A DNA stretch of 64,000 nt, from contig JAXRKN010000036.1 in NCBI GenBank assembly GCA_038502055.1, positions 372,001 through 436,000 on the forward strand, read 5' to 3'. A program made the translations under genes and the position numbers. Positions within the stretch are counted from its first letter, which is position 1, and the number at the start of each line of letters is the position of its first letter. Below are positions 47,895 through 59,810 of the stretch, piece by piece. This DNA comes from Tanytarsus gracilentus (Eukaryota; Arthropoda; Insecta; Diptera; Chironomidae). The notes beneath the pieces are model-generated. The model ran no database searches and was not told where the DNA came from. It worked only from the letters and a program-made list of their open reading frames with translations.

Positions 47895-50800
47895 CATTAT
47901 AATTATAAATATAGTGATTTAGTTGAAGCTTTTACTCAACTCTCTCTCTATTTTTAGACGAAAAAAATAACGAGTAGTCGCATTTTCTTAGTTGCTCTAG
48001 TTTGATACTCCTACATTCAATTTTTCTTTAAATTATTGCAATTGAACTTCAAAAAACGAGAGAGAAAAAAAATTAAAGAACTTTGTGACGCGATTTAGAA
48101 AATATGCAAAAAAATATTATTGGATGATCTCAATGCAAGGAATTGTGTTTATGAAAAATATCATGAATATTTTGAATTATTTTGTTTATTTTTTTTTCAA
48201 ACTCCCACCTATCACGTAGTTAATAATTAGAAACGACATACGTAATTTTTCATTTAAGTCATTCATAAAAATTCAAAATTTAACGGTGAAAATTAAATAA
48301 AATTTATTAGACATAAAAAATTTTATGAAGTGCCAAATTTTTATAACAAACAATTTTTTAAAGAAATATCTAAAAGGAGTCAAATTGAAACGAAAAAAAA
48401 TTGCTCAAAAAAGTAAAAGTCATAAATTTAGCGAATAAATTAATCAATGTTCTTTGTGTTTTAAGCTTTTAAAGTAAACCAATAAAAAATTGTTTGTGTT
48501 TAATAGGAAAATCGGCAAATTAAATTTATATTTTTTTGGTCTAAAAGAATTTTTCATAGTCTATCACAGTGGGATAATCTCACCTAAGCCTAAAGTTTTT
48601 TTTTCGCTTAGCGCGTGTTATAAATTAGTTGCAAATTAATTTTGAGTTATAAATTAAATTTTTGCCGTCTTTTAAGCTAAAGCGATGTCAAAGAACTAAA
48701 AAATAAATTTTTCATCCTCCTATTGACGCGAAACATTCTTGTGGTGACCAAAAAAATTGTTTATTAATTACCTATATGAGATGTAAACACTTGAGACTAA
48801 AAAATAAAATTTACAAATTGAAAATTTCAAAGCTCCGCCGTTTTTTTTCGATTTCCATTTATTTAACCCAAATGATTGCTTTTCATCCATATGCGAGCGA
48901 CATCGCGACTTTTTTGTGAAATTATTTTCCTAAAGTCTATGTCGCCATCAATTTTATCATCGAGTGCTCTCATGTTGTTGTTGTATCTTTATATTTTGTA
49001 GGCGTTTGATCTATTACTACATACAGCCATCCATCGGCATGTAGAGATGGACAAATATTTGCTTGAAAAGATCACAAGAACGCGCACATATCACAATAAT
49101 TGAATCAAATAGATTTAATTTTTTTTGCGAGCACCTCAAAAGTTCAAGTGAGGATTTCCGAGAACGTCGATCTTCATTCATAACGTGAAAGTGCATATGA
49201 AAGAAAAAAATATAAATCTGTGCGTATTAACAAAAGGCATCAGCCTAATGATTGATGAGAGATTTAATAAATTTGGAGACAGCAGACACGTGCCATACCG
49301 AATGTAAAGAATTCTTTTGAAGTTTTATATATTTAATTTTTCGAACCATAAAGAAGATTGATTTGAAAAATAAATAAACACACATGTGGTGGTATGTGAC
49401 ACACATATCCTACTAATTTATTAAAACTCATCAATTCATTATATTGTCTTTAAAAATGCTCTTTTACTTAAGTACACATAATCGTTCCATAATCATTTGA
49501 AACTCATTTATAACCCCCTCGCTTTCATCCAGATGATATATCGAAGACAAATCGCTTTCTACCGGCAAACATATTAAGACAGTATTTGAATTTATTTCGT
49601 GTCACATTTTTCGACCGTGGGGATAATCCTAAAGGGTAATGGTTTTCATATCTTAAATCTGAAATATTTTTCTACGCATAAATTCTTTAATTTGAAAATA
49701 AAAACACACATTTTATGTTCCAGCTCATTCATCATTCTTTTAATGATAAGTTTTATTTTTGAAAAAAAAAAACATTCATGCGGCTTCACAATGCTATAAG
49801 AATAATGTTCCGATGCAAATTTTTTTCTCAAATACTTAAATGTACGCCTATCGAGTATTTTATATTTGATGATTTAAACGAGGGATCCCGAAATGTTAAA
49901 AGTATCAAATTACCCTCTCCTTAAGGAAAAGTGTCACATCATCGAAGCCTATCAATATCTTTAGTTTTGGAATATGTAGGAAATAATTTGTTGTGTGTTA
50001 CGTTTAATTTACTGTCTACACAATTTTTCTTCTCTTTCGAAAATTACCAGAATTATTTTTTCTAATTGAACATGCATAAAATGAGAAGGAGTCATATAAA
50101 TTTCTTAAATTGTTTGTAATATTTTTGTTTGTTTAAGTTTTACAAGTCGCGACTTCCGCAAAGTTAAAACATTTTTCCAACCAACTTAACCCTTAAGCGT
50201 TCTAGTTCAGGGACATAAAAGTAAAAGGGATTTAACAAATGTTCGTTCCTCCACAAAATAGAAAATAAATTGTGACGTTCCATTAAAGTGTGACGAAAAC
50301 GAACAACATACATACTCTTGTGGTATTAACGCACATATATGAAGTGAGTGAAAGGCAATTATGCGTCTATTAGAGATAAGAAGTTGCACGCACGCAGCAA
50401 CGTAAGCACCTCAAAATTTATTCGTTGAGGAACAATAAAATTTTAAGAAGAAAAAGAATAATGCACACTAGGAGGTAATAATTTATAAAATAAAAATTCT
50501 ATAAAAAAAAATATTCAGATATTGAAAAGAACAGAATCAATAATTTATTTCAATTTCGATATCTCTATAGATTTAAAATATGGGTTTCGTGTGTCGCTTT
50601 CAACAAGTTTTATGTGTGTATTTTAAAAATTATACTTTTAATTTTCGATTTTATTTTTTTATTGGCGTTTAGTCGATAATTGGAATCAGATTCGACGAAG
50701 GAGATATCGCGGTTGATCAAAAGACATCTTCAGGATTCTTTCTTGTCGTGCACGAAAATTTATTAATTGTTGATTCTGTGAGATAGAAACAAAAGGAATT

Positions 50801-53407
50801 TTATCAGTTGATAGCACATGAAATAGTATTGAAAACACATAATCGCAGCGGGTATTTTATAGCTTCATACAGATTCACTTTTATTCTCCTCTTTTTTTTC
50901 TAATAATTTAATAGTTTATGAGCTTTTTTATTCATTGTATGGCAATTTTTAATTTTCATTGGGTTGAAAGTTATTAAGACTCGAGCAGGTTCAACGCACG
51001 GATCGGATCGCCATGTAGCAGGTTTCATTTCAACAAGAATAATGAATGTATAACAAATTCTTTATCGGAAGATATTGAGAGAAATTTATTTCGGCGGAAA
51101 AAACGAAACTAGCTGTATGCGAATTGAAATTCAAATTTTTCTGCTTTCTCTTTGGGAAAAATTTATTTATTCAAATATCTAGTGGCATCCTTTTAAACGT
51201 GTTCAATGAAGAATTTGGGTAAGCGATTAGGAACATCCATAAAATAGATAAAGACGACACATTTAAAAATTAATATCTTGATAAAATTAGTTTTTTTCGC
51301 TAACGGAATTAATAAAAGAATTTCTTACCTTAGATCCGAAAGGTTCTCCCGTTAATTTAATGATTTGTGTTAAGTTCTTGCCAAATTACACAGCGGGAGA
51401 GAGTTCGTGCCTTACAATTATCGAGATCTTTCGACTTTTCATTCATGAAATCCAATAATTTAGGGGATTTGCAATTTGGTTTGATTTATTGGCATGCAAA
51501 ATGAATTTTGACGACTATTTGGGTCAGATTAATTAATAACGTTTGCAAAACTTCAAGAGAATTTCACAAAACAAAACTTGAGATCATTAAAAAATAATTA
51601 AGAATTTTGTAGAAACGATTTTTCGTTAACAATCACTCGAGCGCATATTTTTCCAATCTGATAAAAATTTACGCACGCTTTATTTGCCTTTCTATTATTG
51701 GCCTCAAGACTCGTGAATCATAAATTTGAGTCAGAAAAGCTCACATGATAGTGAGAAGAGTTCATTAGACGGGCATTATTGTTGAGACAAATCGATGGAT
51801 CGTGCCTATGTACAAATTAACTACCTTTTTATACTCACGAAATCATGTCAGCACTCTGACCGACCTTGAACTTAAACTCGTCAAGATTGAAGTGTCTAAA
51901 GTACGCCTTCGCACGTAAGCCCGCTGTTCTAACATCATCGCAATTTGCAAATCACTCAAATCCGTGCTACGCACAAGAATAAGAGCGAAAAAAGAACCGA
52001 AAAGAGTCAAGGACCTTCCGCTTAGTTTCTGAAATATAAAAAATCTGATCTCAACCTGTCAAAAAGAAAATCAGCAAAAAACTATTTTTTTTATTCTTGA
52101 AAAAAATAAGAAATTTTTTATTGAATGCATAAATATTTGACTAGACACTGTGTACAATGTGTTGCCATATCTCTCAACAGTTTCTCTTCTGCCTTTATTT
52201 ATGTTTATTTTCGTTTGCAACTTCGCGGGCACTCTTAACTAATTTGAAATGAAATATCAATGAAAAAAAATCTCTGTTGCAATCTCTTTTGCTTAATTTT
52301 AAAAACATGTAGGAACTTTTTTTCGCTTCATAATCAACTTAAAATTTATCAATAAAAATATTCATTTTATGGCACAAAAGTTCTCTCGTGTGTATGCATT
52401 CTCATAGCATTTCTTTATGTGTTTTTTATAACGATGTTGTTAAGAGTATCTAATCATATTTTTTCTGCACATTTTTTTTATTTTTTCTCTCTTCTTCTTT
52501 GGAATTGTAAATCGTACAAAATATATTGTGAAATTATTACATTTCTTCCTGAGTTTCATCGTTGCTTAAAACCGCCTATATGATCGACTAACGCGCGCGC
52601 GTGAGTGTGTGTCGGCCTCGCACCGGCTTCATTAATTGATGTCCGTATCTAGATCAATATATTTATGTTATTTTGTGTTGCTTTTTTCACATATCATGTT
52701 TTTTTGAGGTAAGTATCAAATGCTAATGTGCACATTGTGAACATAATTTTTTTTTCAAAAAGAAGAAAAAGATTTAAATGAAAAGTTATCATCAACTTTT
52801 ATTATTTAACGAGGATGCAGTCTTATATTTTTTTGCAGTTAAAAAAATGACCGATTTTCGCTATGGCGGAATTAAAGAGAGGGGACTGGCAAAAAGGAAC
52901 GTCATTGACTCTTCAAATTTTGACGTCACTGAATGTCATAACTTTTCAACACCTTCCTAAATTTAGACAGTCGTTAATGAATCATGACAACTATAATAGC
53001 TTCATGTCACTGACATTCAAACAGGAACTGGCAGAGAATGCCAAGATTTCTTCTTAATTGCATTCTCATTCACTAATTCAAATGTCTGTAGTTAAACAAA
53101 AGTGTCTGAATTTATGAGTGATTCCTCCTTTAAATTTGCATGAACTCACGCAAACACGCGATCGTTTTGTCAACTAACTTTTTTGCCATCCCCTCATTGT
53201 TTTTTCTTCAGTTAATTAAATTAAGTCATTTTAGATCTCTTTTTTTTAGCAGACGCGCGAGGATTTTCCATGGGATGAGAAACTTGTATTTAAATTTCTA
53301 AAGCATACATGAAGTATATAAAAGCATAAAAGTTTTATGTCAAAATTATATTCAAGTAAATTCAATTTTAAATGCAAGTTTCTCGTTCCCCTGGAATTTG
53401 CTGAATT
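47895..53407. other. 5.5-kb non-coding stretch downstream of the FGF gene
   Basis: No coding exon recognised: frames are short and AT-rich. It may hold the 3' UTR of the FGF gene and distal regulatory sequence. A short GC-rich patch with CGCGCGCG at about 52,592 stands out against the AT-rich background. Confidence 0.45.
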
Positions 53408-56400
53408 TCAATTTTCATCAAAATAATTCTCGTCGACAAAATTTGCCGTTTGGCCACCAACAATCTCCTCATAATCGTCATCTTCATTAAATTCATCAGA
53501 TCCATTTGTCATTTCAACAATATCATGATCAATGTCATCTGGGCGTAGGGTTGTAATGTCTTTTGAACTAATTTTTGTCGTTTTAATTTTATGATTTGAC
53601 TTTTGCTTATTATTACTAATACTTTGATTGCTCAATTTTGAATGATTATTCTTTTTAGGGAGTTTCTTTTTGTTATTATTATTATTCTTCTTATTGTGAC
53701 TATTGCAATCATCCCTATCGCACATCTTACTACTATTTACATTCGATGGAGGCTTCCGTCTATTGCCATGTGTTGCTTGAAAAATATTTTTGGAACTATG
53801 CACTGCTGAGGTACTGCTATTACTACTACTATGATTGATTACACACTGATCATTCTCCGTTTCATCATCGCGACACTTTCGCTTTTTCTTTTTTCGCTTA
53901 CCATTGACGCCGCCGCCATTGGCTTTATTTGACTTTCCTAAATTACTACATTTTAATTTATTTTTCCGCTTCTTAATATCTTGATGGTGGAGCAGCTTTC
54001 CTGCGTCACACAACTGTTTCAGGCCATGCCGAAGATGATTCTGGCCATACAGTCGGGCAATTAATTGATCAACTCGATCTTGGGACACTGTTTGTGTCAA
54101 TGACTTCGTGTATGTCGACAGTTTTCCAAGTTGTCTTGATGCTGGAATTTGAATTTTTCGTGGTTGTCCATGTCGATTTAAGCCGAGATAAAAAGTACGC
54201 TTCGCATTTGAGTTGTAGGTAGAGGAATATGTGTTGTAGTGATGTTGTTCTATCGATTCGTTAAATACACAATCGTCTGTAAAGTCAGCCTTTTAAGAGA
54301 AATAAAAAGAGAGAATGAAATGGCAAGTTCAGCATTTTTTTGTATCAGGAAGAAGTTGATAATTGTGTTACTAAAGTATGTTAGCAAATGATGTACTTAC
54401 AGAACCATAAACCATGCCGCAATTATCCATACACAGAAAAAGACAAGTCGCTACACCTTGTATTTTAATTTGGCCAACGTTCACTGTTGTCCGCTGTAAA
54501 ATCGCTGAAAAAGATAAATGTTTCAATCGTAATTAGATAAGATGTTGTGATATCAGGCCGCGGATGGCAGTGACATTAAGAAATTAAAACGAGATTTTTT
54601 GCATATTTTTTTCGCTGCTAATAAAATTTAATTTCTTAATGAGATTTTGCGAGCGCATTTTGCAAATAAAATTTTATTTTATTCTTGAACTCTAAGAGTA
54701 TTTTTTCCTCATCTAGGGCATCAAAAAGTTTAACAAGCCAGTCATAAAGTCAGTCACAAGTAACATGAATAAAAGAGGAAGACGTCGCCTCTTAGGATAT
54801 GACTGACGATGTGATATGATATGACAAGATTTGTATGAGTAAGCAGAACTTGATAATAAATCCCATCATCGCCTGTGGGCGAGTTACACTAATTACACTG
54901 CATAAATTTATATTTTTTTACCTCCACTCATTTTCAACGAGCAACAGCTTTCTCTCAAAAAAAGAAGAAAAAATTGCTGTCATGCTTTTAAAAAATTCTT
55001 AACATGCCTCACGGTGTAATTTGTCTAAAAATCATCGTGCCCTTGAATACTATCGCGATACACGAGCGAAAAAAAATCAGAATTTTAGATTAATGGATCT
55101 TTTTGATAAAACCGACATAATTCTAGATCAAAGAAATTTCCTTTTCGCATCAATGATTTATTTTCATTTCGAAAGACCCTTAAAGGTTCCTTTTAACACA
55201 GCTCCATGTCATCACATGATTTACTATCAACATGCAAATTAACACGCACTTAAAATTTATTTATTCGAAGCAATTTACATCATCGTCCTTTCCTAGTGTA
55301 TGTTTTTAGTAATGAAGACTCTTCTTTGTTGTCCCACAAAATAAAAACAGTTGATGATCATTTATATGAGAAGGGAATAATTGGAATCGATGGGACCTAC
55401 AACTGTTTGACAGATGTATGATGAATGCATGATGCAAAAATTACATGAATTAAGCATATCCTATTGCATGTAATTTATGTTACTTTTAGACAAGATAGAT
55501 GTATCATGTTTCGCATTCCTGCTCTTTTTTTATTGTCATGAATAATAAGTGTAACATTATGCTTGAAATGGTAACTTATTTTACAGACGGCTCAGCTGAG
55601 ACGGAGACGACACAGAGAAATGGAAATTTCATTTAATTTCGATTTTGCATAAATTTAAAAACGCGGCACTGCAATTAAGCGTTTAATTAATTTAATTTTT
55701 ATTCCATGCGTCTTCGATTGTATCTTTGAGAAATCGACGCTAATGTCCCGAAAAGCAAAAAAGTGCCGATGTCGACGTGCAAAAATTACATCAAAAATAA
55801 TTTGATAGTTCATTCACTCTCGCTTTTTTTTCGCGTCATTTTTTTTTATATATATTTCGCAAAACATTAAAAAAGAAATATTTAATAAAAAGGGGACAAT
55901 GAATGCAAAGAGAGAAAAACGAATCGGAAGTTATAATTTATTTATATTAGATGATGCTTGTGTACGGTCATAAAAAAATGCGCAATATTCAATAAGTATG
56001 TTAGGAGTGGAGTCTTTTATCGTCTATTCAAGAAAATCCCTTCAAGATTTTTCACTTCATTCATCATCAACACAGCACACGCTTGCCAGCAACCAAAGAC
56101 TTTGAATTCGTTGTTCATAATTTCCGGCATCTTTGCGGGTTTTCCGTTACGCTCATCCACAGAACATAGATAAATCATCGATGTTAAAGTGCGTAAAAAG
56201 TAATTTGTTACTTCGAATCGTTTGTTTGCCGAAAAAAAATATGAGTTATGCGAAAAATATGCTGGAAAGGTTAACAAACTCGTCACACGTGTTGCTGGAT
56301 TAGGCTTCGAGCTTGGATTAATTTTTCACCGAAAACTCCAAAAAGTAATTTTCTTGATTAGAAAAGTCAACGATCCCAAAAAGGATGCTGAAACATCTTA

Positions 56401-58867
56401 AGATATTTTTGCAATCAAAAAACTTATTTTTTTAGCTTTTATTATCCAATTATAGATCGCATTGTTAAATTCTATAAATTCGTTAATAAAAAAAATTCCT
56501 CATAGGCTACGTGCGAAATTTCAAAGATTATAGCGACACGCCGTAAAAAAACGCACTAAAATATTTTTTAGCATCATTATCAGTGTGTAAATTAGTATAG
56601 AAAACGCTAGTCACTATGGTGGTGGGCACATTGCATTTTCTTCTTCATCATCCGCACGATAATTATGTCGTAAATCTTTCGTTCGGTTAAACAAAAATTT
56701 ATTTTACTAAATTTTCATATTCAAATGTTTATGATGAGGTTAGAACTTTTTTTATCGAAGTCATATATAATAAATTAATTTATGCGTCGATTAGAATTTT
56801 AAATCAATATAATCCGAATTTATGAGAAAATTTGAGAATTTCATTTTTAGAGAGTTCACTAGTCGCGCGCGACATGCCACATTAATTGAAAACTCATTAC
56901 CGCATTAATTGTAAATATAGATGCATGAGGTATGTGAGCGGCGCCGTTAGAACCAAACTTGATCGTAATTAAATTTCGCAAGAAGTTAATTTCACAAAAA
57001 AAAAACAATTCACTGTTAAAAAAGTTCCAATTTAATTAGGATTAAAATTAATTTTTTTCAATTAAACGCTCGCCGGCGAGTTTTCCCACATCACTAGCGA
57101 TGACAACTTTCTTTATATATTTACAATATAAGAAAATTGAGGTCGAGAACAATTAATAAATTTTATCTCAGCAAAGAATATTTTTTTATGCACATAAAGT
57201 CGTATGTAAAAAAATTGAGTGATTGCCAAAGGTAGTAAAATGCACATATAAATAGTGCTCTAGAAAAATTTCAAATATAGACGACAGTGGCTCCGGCATT
57301 TCACTCAGTCATATGCACAAATAGGAAAATTATGATTATTACATGATTACATTGTGCGTGCTCGCATATGTCGGGCGTTTTTTGCGTAAGTAAATATTAA
57401 AAGTATCACGACGAGGAAATCGAGAGAGAAACATAAATATTAAAAAAATGTCGCATGCAAATTTATTTTCTAATCAAAGAAATTTCTTGCTTTCAAATCA
57501 AGAAAAAAAATCTAAATCTTCATAATCAAATCCAAATTGAGCTGTCAATGCGAGATCGAGTACAAAATCTCGAGTGTAAGTATTCCATTTGTAATGTGTT
57601 AATTTTAAAGCAAATCTCTACAAATAAAGGCTTGTTCTTGATTTTCACATCTCCTTATTAGGTGCCTAAACCATTTTTTTACTAAACTCTATGAATGAAC
57701 ACCTTCTATTTGACTCCTTAGTAGAGAACTCGCTTAATAGCTTCATTATGTCCATTATGCCCGCTGAGTAATTGCGATCGAAATCAGTTTTTGTAATTTA
57801 ACCAAACAAAAACACACGAATTAGTGTGGATGTGAATGAGAGCAATAGACAGCATCATTAATCGGTACTAAATTTAGATTACAATTTTTAAGTGCAGTAA
57901 ATGCTTCGTATGTAAAAAAAACAAATACAAGCGTGATAAAAAAATTTGAGAGTAATTTATCTCTCACTCGCCACGCACATTTTAATTTTTTTTCAATCAA
58001 TTTTGGCAAACAAGGAAAATTAAACGAAAACATGGTCTCGGTCATTATCAAATTTTCTCCCAATTTATCGACATGCAAATAAAGTCATTAAAATGTTGCT
58101 GCCGATGTCTTCCTTTATTATATTATTGACCATAAAAATCGATCATTCTTCATTCGCTCAGATGGTTAAAGGCGTATTTTTAGCGCGTTTTATTAGCAGG
58201 GCGTTGCACTAGAATATTTTAAACTTTTTCTTCTTGTTTTAATTCGCATTTTCGATAGAGAGAGGATGAAACACCGGTTGATAGACGACGATCGGTTCTC
58301 TTTCAAAAAATTCCTTCGCGTCATTTTCTTTAATTATTTCCATTAATTTAAAACTTTTTTTGGAAAGTAGAAAAAACATAACTTACAGTAGTCACTCTGA
58401 TAATCCGATGTTCCATTCACCGCTCCATCGGGCAGTAATTGTAAAAAGCGATTTTTAATGTACAATTGAATTTTGCGTGCGCTTCCAGAGATATGAGAAA
58501 GATTAGCCGATCGTTCATTTCTTTCGAGCGTTGAAAGTTTTTTAGACCTCATTTCTTTCACTCGCTTTGATTTATTTCTCGCAAAATTGGAACTTGGTTT
58601 TTTCGCACTTGAGTCATTTTGAACTGTCTCTAAAAAAATATCGTAAATACTTGAGGTCTGCCGTTGATTTATCAAATTCGTATCATTAAACTCCATGCTC
58701 GCCGACTCCAATTGCTGATTTTCGTTTTCGGTGCTGTATGATGTTAGTGCCAAGGTTCTGAGTACGGGTGCCGCAGTGACGGCGCAACAGAAAATCGGCC
58801 ACAGAATTAATTTGAATGTTAAGGCGCCTAGCAAAGCTAGGGCCCCAAGATTAAAGCACTTTTTCAT
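53408..58867 (-). CDS. bnl: Branchless-like fibroblast growth factor, 3 exons, 488 aa
   Basis: A secreted FGF ligand; in Drosophila, Branchless acts through the Breathless receptor to guide tracheal branches. Exons: 58387-58867, 54401-54504 and 53408-54289; phases 1 and 0 match. The ATG at 58,867 is followed by a hydrophobic signal (A-L-A-L-L-G-A-L-T-F-K-L-I-L-W-P-I-F). The FGF beta-trefoil starts at about residue 131: R-K-I-Q-L-Y...L-L-P-D-G-A-V-N-G-T, then V-A-T-C-L-F-L-C-M-D-N-C-G-M-V-Y-G-S, then C-V-F-N-E-S...Y-N-T-Y-S-S and Y-L-G-L-N-R-H-G-Q-P. Furin-type sites (R-N-K-S-K-R near 97-102, R-N-E-R at 116-119) precede the core. The C-terminal about 190 residues are Lys/Asn-rich with a basic cluster and finish in an acidic tail. 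The 3.9-kb first intron (54,505-58,386) shows no other gene. The choice of Branchless over the Pyramus/Thisbe type rests on the core sequence and the long tail. Confidence 0.88.
54505..58386 (-). other. First intron of the FGF gene (3.9 kb)
   Basis: Donor GTAAGT at 58,386 and acceptor TTTTTCAG at 54,505. No coding gene on either strand is supported; frames are at most about 89 codons and low in complexity. Its size relative to the usual 50-80 nt introns in this window suggests regulatory content. Confidence 0.6.
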
Positions 58868-59768
58868 GTACAAGACGCTCTCATTAGAATTTTACACGGC
58901 AGCAGTTCCCGGCTATCGATGAGAGCCATCATTTGACACCGAAGTGTTATATTTTATTTTTATTTTTTTAATAAAGCAAAGAGAAGAATTAAAAATATTT
59001 ATTTAACTTATGCATTCACATAAATATGTTCACTGAGCGAGAACGAACTCGTTGAAATATTAAGATATGATCTCTCTCTTTTTTGCAATCACTTGTTTGT
59101 TATTTTAATAATTCCACTCTCCTCGTCGTAGGATTTTTCACGCTTTTAATAATCGTTAAATACTTTGTAATAAAATTATTTACTGTTAAGCTTCTTTCTC
59201 TCATTAAAATGTGAATGAATTATTTGAATGAACTCCTTTAAAAAAATTATTTCATGCCTTTTTGCAAAAAAAAAAGATTTTTTCTCTTTTTTACATAATC
59301 TCGTTCTTCTTTTCTTGCGATCTTGATGAAAAAAAAGTTCACTCATCGATAAGGGAGCGCGTGTTAATATTTTTATTATCCGTTTTATTCATTTTATTAC
59401 ACTCGATTTTTATCGATCACTACCACCATAAGAACTCTTCTTCTTTCGCTTTAAATTGAGTTTAATTGTTGTCTCATTAAATTGCATTGGGCTTTTTAGA
59501 AGAGAAAAAAATTATTTCACTTGTCGTTCTATTATTATTTTATTCCTTCCGGGTTGTGTGTGTCATTGCACATTTTCCACCTTTAATAATTGGTCAAGCG
59601 ATTTTCATTTTTCAGGTTTATTCTATTAGCATTTTTTAATATATTTGAAATGCAAAAATCAGAATTTTCGCATGTCACTCATTCACTTTTCTTTCTTTTT
59701 TAAACCACACAAAACTTACACCGGAGTGCGGATATAATGTAATGCGCTTACGTCGAGTGTATGATAGC

Positions 59769-59810
59769 GACTGACTCAGTTCTCTTTCTCTCTCTTCTCC
59801 TGCCTTCCTT
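59769..59810. promoter_or_regulatory. Candidate bidirectional core promoter (FGF gene 5' end?)
   Basis: On the minus strand, a GAGAGAGAAAGAGAAC tract is followed by TCAGTC, matching the insect initiator consensus, and then a donor-like GTAAGC about 25 nt later. On the plus strand, TCAGTT overlaps the same site. The distance to the FGF start codon is about 900 nt, so this could be its non-coding first exon. Motif evidence only. Confidence 0.3.

Noticed and set aside
56017..56286. 89-codon minus-strand frame inside the FGF intron
   Set aside because: No recognisable motif, no splice context and no codon bias; likely chance in AT-rich DNA.
56860..56875. TCGCGCGCGA palindrome as a regulatory site
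   Set aside because: A short simple CG run; nothing around it suggests a defined element.
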